Assembly: GCF_026163685.1 (NCBI RefSeq)
Contig: NZ_JAOXSR010000001.1
Location: 248,001 to 312,000, forward strand
Source of the DNA: Oerskovia flava
GTDB taxonomy: Bacteria > Actinomycetota > Actinomycetes > Actinomycetales > Cellulomonadaceae
DNA length: 64,000 bases
Reading direction: 5' to 3'
The notes beneath the pieces were generated by a model. That model did no database searches. It was given only the letters and a program-made list of their open reading frames with translations, and had not been told where the DNA came from. Below, piece by piece: positions 33,251 to 41,447 of the stretch. Each line of letters opens with the position of its first letter. Position 1 is the stretch's first letter. The translations under genes were made by a program, and so were the position numbers.

Positions 33251-34944
33251 GACCCCACGCGCTCGCTGTCCGTGTCGGCGGACTCGTCCTCGGCGGCGCC
33301 CCGCCGGGCGGCGACCATCGCGATCGTCGCCTCGAGGACGACCCACAGCGCGGCGACGAGGATGACGATGTCCATGCCGAACAGCAGCCAGTTCTCGTTC
33401 GCGTAGAACGTGCCGAGCTGCACCACGAGGGCGTAGATCGACATGACGAGCACGAACACCAGCGGGACGAGCACGGGCAGCGTCGGGCGCTTCTTGCGCA
33501 GCAGGATGACCACGACGACGGACAGGGTCAGCCCGGCGAGGAGCTGGTTCGTCGTGCCGAACAGCGGCCAGATGACCATGCCGCCCGCGCCGTCCGCCCC
33601 GGCTCCGAACGCGAGACCCATCGCGACGGCGAGCGCGACGACCGTCCCGACGACCTTGCCGATCTTGAGGCCGGCGAGCTCCCCGGCCTCCTGGATGACG
33701 AAGCGCTGCAGGCGGACGCCGGTGTCCATGGTGGTGGCGGCGAACAGCACGGCCATGGTCGCGAGGATGGTTGCACTGAGCGAGGCGGGGATGCCCAGGC
33801 CGGCGTTGACGATCGTGGCACCACCGGTGACGAACGCCGCGACGCCGCCTTCGTTGAACGCGCTGTAGACGGCCTCCCACTCGGTGAGGGTCGCGAAGCC
33901 CGCGGTCGCGGCGATGATCGCACCGAGCGCCAGCATGCCCTCGCCGACCGCGCCGAAGTAGCCGACGAACCGGGCGTCGGTCTCCTTGTCGAGCTGCTTC
34001 GAGCTGGTGCCCGAGGCGACCATGCCGTGGAAGCCGGAGATCGCGCCGCAGGCGATCGTCACGAACAGCAGCGGCACGATGCTGGGCGTGCCCGCCGGGA
34101 CGGCGTCGTTCACGGCGGGCGCGACGATCGTCGGCTGTGCGAGCAGGACGGCACCGTAGAGGATGCCGAGCCCGATGAAGAGCTGGACGCCGTTGATGTA
34201 GTCCCGCGGCTGCAGGAGGAGCCATACGGGCAGCATCGACGCGATGCCCGCGTAGAGGAACAGCACGAGGATCCAGAACGACGCGGCCGACAGCCCGAGC
34301 ACGGTGTCGGGGAGCACCACCGGGAACCGGTCGCCCACGAGGATCAGGCCGTACAGGGCGACGACGCCGATGACGGTCGTCAGGGGAAGGCTGATCTTCC
34401 AGCGGTAGATCATCTGCCCGATGACGAGCGCCACGAGGACGGCGCCCCAGGTCGGGATGACGGCGGACGGCGTCGAGATCAGGAGGTTCGAGATGACGAC
34501 GGCGAACGCGGCGTTGACCATGAGCAGCAGCAGGAAGATCACGACGAGGAACAGGTTGCGCCCCCGCTTGCCGATGTACCGGCCCGAGAGCATGCCCATC
34601 GACCGGCCCTTGTTGCGCACCGACGCCCACAGCGCGCCGAGATCGTGCATCCCGGCGAAGAAGACCGTGCCGATCGTGACCCACAGGAAGGCGGGCAGCC
34701 AACCCCAGATCACCGCCACGGCGGGCCCCACGATGGGGGCCGCGCCCGCGACCGAGGTGAAGTGGTGGCCCCACAGGACGAACTTGTTCGTCGGGACGTA
34801 GTCCACGTTGTCGTTCAGCTCGTGCGCTGGCGTGGTGAACGCCGGGTCGAGCCGGTAGATGCGCTTCGCGAGGAACTTCGAGTAGAGGAAGTAGCCCGCG
34901 AGCACCATGGCGAGGCCGACGAGCATCAGGGTCAGGGAGTTCAC
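33247..34944 (-). CDS. cstA: Carbon starvation protein A (CstA-type transporter)
   Basis: The product has 565 residues with about sixteen to eighteen membrane helices. Conserved segments include [66 protein letters not shown] and [16 protein letters not shown]. Members import peptides or pyruvate during carbon limitation. The GTG at 34944 has GGAGCG upstream and matches the start of the first helix; longer frames run into the promoter. It is the first gene of the cstA, cory-CC-star, arsA-like unit and is divergent from hppA. An imperfect CRP-like site (GTGA-N6-CCAC at 35015-35028) lies upstream. Confidence 0.95.
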   Translation of the reverse strand: MNSLTLMLVGLAMVLAGYFLYSKFLAKRIYRLDPAFTTPAHELNDNVDYVPTNKFVLWGHHFTSVAGAAPIVGPAVAVIWGWLPAFLWVTIGTVFFAGMHDLGALWASVRNKGRSMGMLSGRYIGKRGRNLFLVVIFLLLLMVNAAFAVVISNLLISTPSAVIPTWGAVLVALVIGQMIYRWKISLPLTTVIGVVALYGLILVGDRFPVVLPDTVLGLSAASFWILVLFLYAGIASMLPVWLLLQPRDYINGVQLFIGLGILYGAVLLAQPTIVAPAVNDAVPAGTPSIVPLLFVTIACGAISGFHGMVASGTSSKQLDKETDARFVGYFGAVGEGMLALGAIIAATAGFATLTEWEAVYSAFNEGGVAAFVTGGATIVNAGLGIPASLSATILATMAVLFAATTMDTGVRLQRFVIQEAGELAGLKIGKVVGTVVALAVAMGLAFGAGADGAGGMVIWPLFGTTNQLLAGLTLSVVVVILLRKKRPTLPVLVPLVFVLVMSIYALVVQLGTFYANENWLLFGMDIVILVAALWVVLEATIAMVAARRGAAEDESADTDSERVGS

Positions 34945-34989
34945 GGTCGCTCCGGTTTCCGTCGTCGTTGAGGGAGTGAGAGTCCAGCG

Positions 34990-34995
34990 AGTGTA
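34990..34995 (-). promoter_or_regulatory. -10 box of cstA
   Basis: TACACT on the minus strand lies about 45 bases before the cstA start. It fits the actinobacterial TANNNT consensus. The imperfect CRP-like GTGA-N6-CCAC lies 20 bases further upstream, at the place of a -35 region or activator site. Confidence 0.4.
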
Positions 34996-35035
34996 GGCGA
35001 CCGCACGCACGGTCGTGACGCACGCCACACGTGCG

Positions 35036-35041
35036 TAGACT
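35036..35041 (+). promoter_or_regulatory. -10 box of hppA
   Basis: TAGACT gives a predicted start near 35048 and a leader of about 55 bases before the ATG at 35103. A clear GGAGG precedes that ATG. Confidence 0.55.
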
Positions 35042-35102
35042 CTGGCCATCACCGGCGGGGGGTCGGTGGTGGCCAGTACCTGGCAGTCGTCAAGGAGGAC
35101 GG

Positions 35103-37418
35103 ATGCTCACGCTCGGTTCCAGCAGTCTTGCCATCGTCGCGGTGATCGGGGTCATCGGCCTCGCGGCGCTCGCGTTCGCCGTCGTCCTGCGTCGCCAGGT
35201 CCTCGCCGCCGAAGAGGGCACCGCGAAGATGCAGGACATCGCGCGCGCCATCCAGGAGGGCGCGTCGGCCTATCTCAGCCGCCAGTTCCGCACGCTCGCC
35301 CTGTTCGCGGTGGTGGTGTTCGGTCTGCTCTTCCTGCTGCCGGGCGACGGGGGGATCAAGGTCGGCCGGTCCGTGGCGTTCCTGGTGGGAGCCGGGTTCT
35401 CGGCGGCGATCGGCTACCTCGGGATGTGGCTCGCGGTGCGCGCCAACCTGCGCGTCGCAGCGGCCGCGACCCGGCCGAACGGTCGTGCGGAGGGCGCGCG
35501 CATCGCGTTCCGCACGGGAGGTGTCGTGGGCATGTCGGTCGTCGGGCTCGGCCTGATCGGCGCGGCCGGGGTGGTGCTGCTCTACCGGGGCGACGCGCCC
35601 GCGGTGCTCGAGGGCTTCGGCTTCGGTGCCGCCCTGCTCGCGATGTTCATGCGCGTCGGCGGCGGCATCTTCACCAAGGCGGCCGACGTCGGCGCGGACC
35701 TGGTCGGCAAGGTCGAGCAGGGCATCCCGGAGGACGACCCGCGCAACGCGGCGACCATCGCGGACAACGTCGGCGACAACGTGGGCGACTGCGCCGGGAT
35801 GGCCGCCGACCTCTTCGAGTCGTACGCCGTCATGCTCGTCGCGGCCCTCATCCTCGGCAAGGCCGCCATGGGGGAGCAGGGGCTCGTCTTCCCGCTGATC
35901 GTCACGGCGATCGGTGCGCTCGTCGCGGTGCTGGGCGTCTTCATCACCCGGATCCGCGGGAACGAGAGCGGGCTGCGCGCCATCTACCGAGGCTTCTACC
36001 TCTCGGCCCTCGTCGGCGCGGCGCTGGCCGCTGCCGCCGCCTTCACCTACCTGCCGTCGTCGTTCACGGAGCTGAACGGCACGGCCGACCTCGGGGACGT
36101 CACCAGCGACCCCCGGGTCGTCGCCTCGCTGGCCGTGCTCATCGGCGTCGTGCTGGCGGGCGTCATCCTGTGGGTCACGGGCTACTTCACCGGCACGACG
36201 TCGAAGCCCACCCTGCACGTGGCGGCGACGTCCCGCACGGGTGCGGCGACGGTCGTGCTGTCCGGGATCGGTGTGGGCTTCGAGTCCGCGGTCTACACCG
36301 CGGGCATCATCGCCGCCGCGATCTGCGGCGTGTTCCTCCTCGCGGGCGGGTCGGTGTGGCTGTCGCTGTTCCTCATCGCCCTCGCGGGCTGCGGGCTGCT
36401 GACGACCGTGGGCGTCATCGTCGCGATGGACACGTTCGGCCCGGTGTCGGACAACGCGCAGGGGATCTACGAGATGGCGGGCGGCGCGTCGGGCGAGATC
36501 GGTGCCGCGGACGACGAGGGCGCGCAGATCCTCACCGACCTCGACGCCGTGGGCAACACGACGAAGGCCATCACCAAGGGCATCGCCATCGCGACCGCCG
36601 TCCTGGCCGCGACCGCGCTCTTCGGCTCGTACGCCGACGCCGTCCAGACCGCCCTCGACGACGTGGCCGAGGTCGGGGGAGGCCTCGTCACCTCGATGCT
36701 CAGCTACGAGATCATCTCCCCGATCACGCTGGTCGGGGTCATCCTCGGTGCCGCGACCGTGTTCCTGTTCTCCGGCCTCGCGATCGACGCGGTGACCAGG
36801 GCCGCCGGGGCGATCGTCTACGAGGTGCGGCGCCAGTTCCGCGAGCACCCCGGCATCATGACCTTCGAGGAGCGCCCCGAGTACGGCAAGGTCGTCGACA
36901 TCTGCACCCGGGACTCGCTGCGCGAGCTCGCGACGCCCGGCCTGCTCGCCGCGTTCGCCCCGATCGCCGTCGGATTCGGCCTGGGCGTCGGGCCGCTGGC
37001 CGGGTTCCTGGCGGGGGCGATCGGCGCGGGTGTGCTCATGGCGGTCTTCCTCGCGAACTCCGGCGGCGCCTGGGACAACGCGAAGAAGATCATCGAGGAC
37101 GGCGCGTACGGGGGCAAGGGGTCACCGGCGCACGAGGCGACCGTCATCGGCGACACCGTCGGCGACCCGTTCAAGGACACCGCCGGACCCGCGATCAACC
37201 CGCTGCTCAAGGTCATGAACCTCGTGGCCGTGCTCATCGCCCCGGCCGTCGTCGTGATGAGCGTGCCGGCCGACGCCAACCACACCCTGCGGATCGGCAT
37301 CGCCGTCGTCGCGGCAGGGATCGCGTTCGGGGCCGTCATCGCGTCGCGTCTGCGGGCGGCCCGCGTCGACCGCGAGCAGCTGGAGGAGGAGCCCGCAGCG
37401 GTCCGCACCGGGTCCTGA
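35103..37418 (+). CDS. hppA: Membrane proton-pumping pyrophosphatase
   Basis: The product has 771 residues with about sixteen membrane helices. It couples pyrophosphate hydrolysis to proton export. The pyrophosphate site is seen in GGGIFTKAADVGADLVGKVE, DDPRNAATIADNVGDNVGDCAGMAADLFES and the C-terminal DNAKKIIEDGAYGGKGSPAH, AATVIGDTVGDPFKDTAGP-type repeat of DNVGDN. The GNTTKAITKG motif carries Lys488, which marks the potassium-independent, proton-pumping class rather than the sodium or potassium-dependent forms. The ATG has a strong GGAGG. It links pyrophosphate from biosynthesis to energy, near polyphosphate genes elsewhere in the window. Confidence 0.96.
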   Translation: MLTLGSSSLAIVAVIGVIGLAALAFAVVLRRQVLAAEEGTAKMQDIARAIQEGASAYLSRQFRTLALFAVVVFGLLFLLPGDGGIKVGRSVAFLVGAGFSAAIGYLGMWLAVRANLRVAAAATRPNGRAEGARIAFRTGGVVGMSVVGLGLIGAAGVVLLYRGDAPAVLEGFGFGAALLAMFMRVGGGIFTKAADVGADLVGKVEQGIPEDDPRNAATIADNVGDNVGDCAGMAADLFESYAVMLVAALILGKAAMGEQGLVFPLIVTAIGALVAVLGVFITRIRGNESGLRAIYRGFYLSALVGAALAAAAAFTYLPSSFTELNGTADLGDVTSDPRVVASLAVLIGVVLAGVILWVTGYFTGTTSKPTLHVAATSRTGAATVVLSGIGVGFESAVYTAGIIAAAICGVFLLAGGSVWLSLFLIALAGCGLLTTVGVIVAMDTFGPVSDNAQGIYEMAGGASGEIGAADDEGAQILTDLDAVGNTTKAITKGIAIATAVLAATALFGSYADAVQTALDDVAEVGGGLVTSMLSYEIISPITLVGVILGAATVFLFSGLAIDAVTRAAGAIVYEVRRQFREHPGIMTFEERPEYGKVVDICTRDSLRELATPGLLAAFAPIAVGFGLGVGPLAGFLAGAIGAGVLMAVFLANSGGAWDNAKKIIEDGAYGGKGSPAHEATVIGDTVGDPFKDTAGPAINPLLKVMNLVAVLIAPAVVVMSVPADANHTLRIGIAVVAAGIAFGAVIASRLRAARVDREQLEEEPAAVRTGS

Positions 37419-37523
37419 CCGGCCGCGGGTTGCGTCCGATCGGGTGCTCGACCAGGTGCCCGTCCGGTCGCGGGTCCGGTCGCGTGTCCTGAGCACACCC
37501 GGGCGCACGGGATCATAGGTCGC

Positions 37524-38054
37524 ATGGACTCCAGCGTCTGGCGACCCGTCGCTCGCGGCGTGGTCCTCGCCGCCGTCGCCGTGACGACGGCCGTCGTCGT
37601 GGTGAGCGGGGCGTTCGACCAGGCCAGGCCCGTGGTGAGCTTCCCGGTCGCCGCCCCGCCGCCCGGTGGGGGCGGCACCCCTGGGGACGAGCCGGGCACG
37701 CCGGCCGAGGGCGGGACGCCGGACACGTGCGCGGACGCCGAGACAGCGTGGGCCGCGGCCAACAAGGCGCAGGTGTCGCTCAGCGTCGCCCACCCGGGCG
37801 CCCTCGTCGAGGGGTTCGTCGCGGCGCGCGACGCGCTCGTCTCGACGACGCCGCCGGCGGAGATCGCGGCCGACTGGCACCTCGTGGCGGGCTACCTGAC
37901 GATGATCGCGGACGCCGTCGAGGAGGTCGGTCCGGAGGACCCGGACGGGCTCGTCCGGGCCATCGACCGGGCCGGCGCGATGATGGACGTCGAGCTCATG
38001 ACGCAGTCCTCGGCCAGCGTGACGGCCTACCTGCGCGACTCCTGCGGGCGCTGA
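37524..38054 (+). CDS. Membrane-anchored or secreted hypothetical protein
   Basis: The product has 176 residues. An N-terminal hydrophobic helix (GVVLAAVAVTTAVVVVSGAF) after a short basic end is a signal anchor or signal peptide. A glycine-proline linker (APPPGGGGTPGDEPG) follows, then a helical domain with two cysteines (DTCADAE near 68 and DSCGR at the end) that could form a disulfide outside the cell. The segment PPAEIAADWHLVAGYLTMIADAVEEV matches the next gene (APSEISGDWDVLTGVIDSFASTFDDL), so the two are paralogues in tandem. Function is unknown. Confidence 0.7.
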   Translation: MDSSVWRPVARGVVLAAVAVTTAVVVVSGAFDQARPVVSFPVAAPPPGGGGTPGDEPGTPAEGGTPDTCADAETAWAAANKAQVSLSVAHPGALVEGFVAARDALVSTTPPAEIAADWHLVAGYLTMIADAVEEVGPEDPDGLVRAIDRAGAMMDVELMTQSSASVTAYLRDSCGR

Positions 38055-38163
38055 CCGGCGCGACCCGTGCTCGGCGCCGCGCAGGGGCACGAGCATGGGG
38101 AGATGTGCCCACCTGGTGATGTCGTCGTCGCCTGGGAGCGTCCTGTGCGACACGATGGACCCC

Positions 38164-38586
38164 ATGACCACACGACGCACGATCACCAAGACCGCCGGCG
38201 CCCTGGCCGCGGGCGCCCTCGCCCTGAGCCTGTCGGCCTGCGGCGGCGACTCCATCGAGGCCTTCTGCAACACGGGCTCCGAGTTCGAGACCGCGTTCGA
38301 CGACCTGAACCCCGAGGACCCCGACGCCGTCGCCGCGGCGTTCGGCGACCTCGCCGACGAGATGGAAGCGGTCGACGCGCCGTCGGAGATCTCGGGCGAC
38401 TGGGACGTGCTGACGGGCGTCATCGACTCGTTCGCCTCGACGTTCGACGACCTGAGCGGCATCGACCCGACCGACCCGGAGTACGCGGAGCGCATGATGG
38501 GCGTCATGGACGAGTTCCAGGCCGACGAGGTGCAGACGGCCGGCGAGAACGTCCAGGCGTTCACCGAGGAGAACTGCACGGCCTGA
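38164..38586 (+). CDS. Small lipoprotein, paralogue of the preceding gene
   Basis: The product has 140 residues from the ATG at 38164; an in-frame ATG three codons earlier (38155) is possible. The signal peptide has TTRRTITKTAG, a hydrophobic core and the lipobox LSAC-GG, so the cysteine at about residue 26 should be lipidated and the protein held on the outer face of the membrane. The mature part is very acidic and helical (DDLNPEDPDAVAAAFGDLADEME), with one cysteine near the start and one near the end. It resembles the previous gene product. Function is unknown; a ligand- or cell-wall-associated role is only a guess. Confidence 0.8.
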   Translation: MTTRRTITKTAGALAAGALALSLSACGGDSIEAFCNTGSEFETAFDDLNPEDPDAVAAAFGDLADEMEAVDAPSEISGDWDVLTGVIDSFASTFDDLSGIDPTDPEYAERMMGVMDEFQADEVQTAGENVQAFTEENCTA

Positions 38587-38616
38587 GCCTCCGGCCGTCC
38601 TGCCCTGCGCGTCGTC

Positions 38617-38650
38617 GACGGGCCCGTCCGCAGCTGCGGGCGGGCCCGTC
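38617..38650 (+). terminator. Long palindromic hairpin after the lipoprotein gene
   Basis: GACGGGCCCG (38617-38626) pairs with CGGGCCCGTC (38641-38650), and the inner CCGCAG pairs with CTGCGG. Apart from one T-G pair the 34 bases form one perfect palindrome. It lies 30 bases after the stop at 38586 and has no T-run. Confidence 0.75.
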
Positions 38651-38698
38651 GGCGTCCCCACCGTCGTCCCTGAGCCCGTTCTCCGGGAGGATGTCCTC

Positions 38699-40333
38699 AT
38701 GGCACCTCGCGGCACGGCACCTCGCGGCACGGCAGATCTCGGTACGGCAGCTCTCGGGACGACGGACCCCGGACTGGTCGCCACGCTGCGCGGCGACCTG
38801 ACCGACGGCGCGTACACCGTCGAGGGCGTCGAGGACCTCCTGGGGCCACTGGCGTCCTCGGCGCTGCACCGCGAGCAGGGGTTGCCCGCGCGGCGCGTCG
38901 TCGCGGCGGCGCTCGACGGCGGGCGGGGCGCGAACGGAGCCGACGCGCGGGCGGCGCTCGCGGCGCTGTTCCTCCTGGGGGAGCAGGTACCGCGCGGAGC
39001 GCTCGACCGGGCGCTGCCCGGGGCCGGCACGGAGGGTGCGGTCCGCCTCGGTCTCGTGGAGTCCGCCGGAGCGGGGGACGACGACCTCGTGCGGGCGCTC
39101 GTCGACCTGCGCCCGTACGCCGCCGAGGACGCGGCGGGCGCGGTGCACTGGTGGCTCGCGTCCGACCTGGGCGAGCTCGCGACGGGGCGCCGGCTCGCCG
39201 CCGACCACGTGCTCGGTGCGGGTGGTGCGTCGCTCACGCTCGCGCAGGTGACCGTCCGCACGCCGGTCGACCGGGTGCTCGACCTCGGGACGGGCTGCGG
39301 CATTCAGGCGCTGCACGCTTCCCGGCACGCACGGACCGTCGTCGGGACGGACATCTCCGCGCGTGCCCTGCGCTTCGCCGCCTTCAACGCGGCGCTCGAC
39401 GGGGTGCGCCTCGACCTGCGCGAGGGGTCGCTGCTGGACCCGGTGGCCGGTGAGCGGTTCGACCTCGTCGTGTCGAATCCGCCGTTCGTCATCACGCCGC
39501 GCGACGTCGGGTCCACGTCGAGCGCTGCCGGCGGGGTGCGGATCCCCGAGTACGAGTACCGCGACGGCGGACGCTCGGGCGACGACCTGGTCCGCGACCT
39601 CGTCTCCGGCGTCGGGTCCGTGCTCGCCCCCGGGGGCGTGGCGCAGATCCTCGGGAACTGGGAGCACCGCCGCGGCGAGCCGTGGGCCGAGCGCGTCGGC
39701 GCGTGGCTGGACTCGGCGGGGCTCGACGGCTGGGTGGTCCAGCGCGAGGTTCTCGACCCCGCGGAGTACGCCGAGACGTGGATCCGTGACGGTGGCACGA
39801 CGCCGGAGCGTGAGCCCGGCGCCTGGGAGGCGGCCTACGGGGCGTGGCTGGACGACTTCGCGTCGCGCGACGTCGAGGCGATCGGGTTCGGCATCGTGAC
39901 GCTGCGCCGGCCCGCGGCGGGCGCGGTCACCCTGCGGCGCCTCGAGGAGCACACGGGTGCGGTCCGCCAGCCGCTCGGCGCGCACCTCGCCGCGTCGCTC
40001 GCCGCGCACGACTGGCTCGAGTCCCAGGACGACGCCGCGCTCGCCGCCGCGCACCTCGTGGTCGCCGCGGACGTCACCGAGGAACGCTTCCACGCGCCGG
40101 GCGCGGAGGACCCGCACGTCGTCGTCCTGCGTCAGGGCGACGGCTTCGGGCGGGGGGTGCAGGCGTCGAGCCCGCTCGCGGCGCTGGTCGGGGTGTGCGA
40201 CGGCGAGCTGGGGGTCGGGCAGATCGTCGGCGCCCTGGCCTCGTTGTACGAGGTCCGGGCCGACGAGCTCGCCGCCGAGCTGCTGCCGGCGGTGCGGAAC
40301 CTCGTGCGCGACGGGTTCCTCGCGCCCGTCTAG
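38699..40333 (+). CDS. Class I SAM-dependent methyltransferase (DUF7059/PrmC-like)
   Basis: The product has 544 residues. After a repeat-bearing N-terminus and a helical domain comes the SAM fold: DRVLDLGTGCGIQALHASRH, VVGTDISARALRFAAFNAAL and FDLVVSNPPFVITP, with the NPPF motif of N6-adenine or glutamine methyltransferases. The C-terminal 150 residues include HDWLESQDDAALAAAHL and a winged-helix-like end (LVGVCDGELGVGQIVGALASLYEV). This architecture is common in actinobacteria; the substrate, RNA, DNA or protein, is unknown. The ATG at 38699 follows GGGAGG at eight bases. The first 20 residues come from a tandem DNA repeat and may be dispensable. Confidence 0.85.
   Translation: MAPRGTAPRGTADLGTAALGTTDPGLVATLRGDLTDGAYTVEGVEDLLGPLASSALHREQGLPARRVVAAALDGGRGANGADARAALAALFLLGEQVPRGALDRALPGAGTEGAVRLGLVESAGAGDDDLVRALVDLRPYAAEDAAGAVHWWLASDLGELATGRRLAADHVLGAGGASLTLAQVTVRTPVDRVLDLGTGCGIQALHASRHARTVVGTDISARALRFAAFNAALDGVRLDLREGSLLDPVAGERFDLVVSNPPFVITPRDVGSTSSAAGGVRIPEYEYRDGGRSGDDLVRDLVSGVGSVLAPGGVAQILGNWEHRRGEPWAERVGAWLDSAGLDGWVVQREVLDPAEYAETWIRDGGTTPEREPGAWEAAYGAWLDDFASRDVEAIGFGIVTLRRPAAGAVTLRRLEEHTGAVRQPLGAHLAASLAAHDWLESQDDAALAAAHLVVAADVTEERFHAPGAEDPHVVVLRQGDGFGRGVQASSPLAALVGVCDGELGVGQIVGALASLYEVRADELAAELLPAVRNLVRDGFLAPV
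38702..38761 (+). repeat. Four tandem 15-base repeats at the 5' end of the methyltransferase gene
   Basis: Directly after the start codon come four 15-base units, the first two identical and the next two diverged. They encode APRGT, APRGT, ADLGT and AALGT. Length variation here would stay in frame. Confidence 0.8.
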
Positions 40334-40368
40334 TCCCCTTTCGTCCGGCCGATCCTGCTCGGTACCGC

Positions 40369-40374
40369 TAGTTT
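40369..40374 (+). promoter_or_regulatory. -10 box of the LysR gene
   Basis: TAGTTT lies six bases before the ATG at 40381 and no ribosome-binding site is present, so the transcript is likely leaderless. Confidence 0.6.
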
Positions 40375-40380
40375 CGGGAA

Positions 40381-41337
40381 ATGGACCTGGAGCTGCGCCA
40401 CCTACGGATGATCGTGACGGTCGCCGAGCACGGCAGCGTGACGAAGGCGGCGGCGACCCTCGGGATCGCCCAGCCCGCCCTCACCGCGCAGCTCAACCGG
40501 ATCGACCGGGTCCTCGGTGGGTGTGTGTTCACGCGTGACCAGCGGGGCGCGCGCCCGACCGCGCTCGGCCAGCTCGTGCTGAGCCGCGCCCGGGTGCTGC
40601 TGCCCGCGATGGCGGCCCTCGAGGACGACGCGCGCCGCCTCGTCAACCGTCGGTGGGACCATGGCGCGCCGCTGCGCGTGGGCACCGTGAGCACCGCGAT
40701 CGCCGGGCTGTTCGTCAACCGCGTCGTCACCGCGCTGCCGGGCACGCGGGTGAGCATCGTGTCGTCCGCGTCGGCCGACGACATCGCGCTCGAGGTCGCC
40801 GCCGGGACGCTCGACGTCGCGCTCGTGGGCCTGTGCGCGGACGCCCCGCCGCCCAGCGCGCGGGGTGTGGTGTGGCGCCAGGTGTGCGTCGACCCGGTCT
40901 TCGTGCTCCTGGCCGCCGGGCACCCGCACGCCGAGCGCACCGCCGTCGACCTCGCGGACCTCGCCGACGAGGTGTGGCTGCACGCGCCCGGGTCCGGGTG
41001 CTTCGAGCGGTGCTTCGCCTCGGAGTGCGCCCGGGCGGGCTTCTCGCCGACCGGGCTCAGCGAGGTCGACCGCGCGGCGTGCGTCGACCAGGTGCGTGCG
41101 GGCCACGCGGTGGCGCTCGTCCAGCCGGTGTTCCCGGAGACGCCGGGGGTACGGGCCGTGCCGCTCGCCGGGTCGCCGCTGCGCTGGGCGCAGTACGTGG
41201 GATGGCACGCGGACGTCGCGGACCAGCTGCCCGTGGGGGTCATCGCCGACGCCGCAGCGCACGCACACGACGACGCGGTCGCGCGCAGCCCTCGCTACCT
41301 GTACTGGTTGGACCGGTATGGGGAAGCACGTACATAA
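40381..41337 (+). CDS. LysR family transcriptional regulator
   Basis: The product has 318 residues. The N-terminal helix-turn-helix reads LRHLRMIVTVAEHGSVTKAAATLGIAQPALTAQLNRIDRVLGGCVF, typical LysR with the usual SVTKAAA and QPALTAQL. The effector domain follows (LRVGTVSTAIAGLFV, LDVALVG, DPVFVLLAAGHPHA). It contains a CFERCFASEC cluster of three cysteines, which is unusual and could sense redox state (inference). It is immediately upstream of the secreted protease gene, 110 bases away and on the same strand, and might regulate it. Confidence 0.92.
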   Translation: MDLELRHLRMIVTVAEHGSVTKAAATLGIAQPALTAQLNRIDRVLGGCVFTRDQRGARPTALGQLVLSRARVLLPAMAALEDDARRLVNRRWDHGAPLRVGTVSTAIAGLFVNRVVTALPGTRVSIVSSASADDIALEVAAGTLDVALVGLCADAPPPSARGVVWRQVCVDPVFVLLAAGHPHAERTAVDLADLADEVWLHAPGSGCFERCFASECARAGFSPTGLSEVDRAACVDQVRAGHAVALVQPVFPETPGVRAVPLAGSPLRWAQYVGWHADVADQLPVGVIADAAAHAHDDAVARSPRYLYWLDRYGEART

Positions 41338-41386
41338 CGTCCGGGTATGACTTGATCACTATCTGTGCCCCGGAGTGTCCCGGTCC

Positions 41387-41392
41387 TAGCGT
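41387..41392 (+). promoter_or_regulatory. -10 box of the secreted protease gene
   Basis: TAGCGT gives a start near 41399 and a leader of about 49 bases. GAAGGGA precedes the ATG at 41448. A TTGATC lies 29 bases upstream, too far for a -35 box. Confidence 0.45.
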
Positions 41393-41447
41393 GGCTGGTG
41401 TTCGCCCATCGCCCGGAGATCCCGGGCGACGACGAAGGGACACCACG

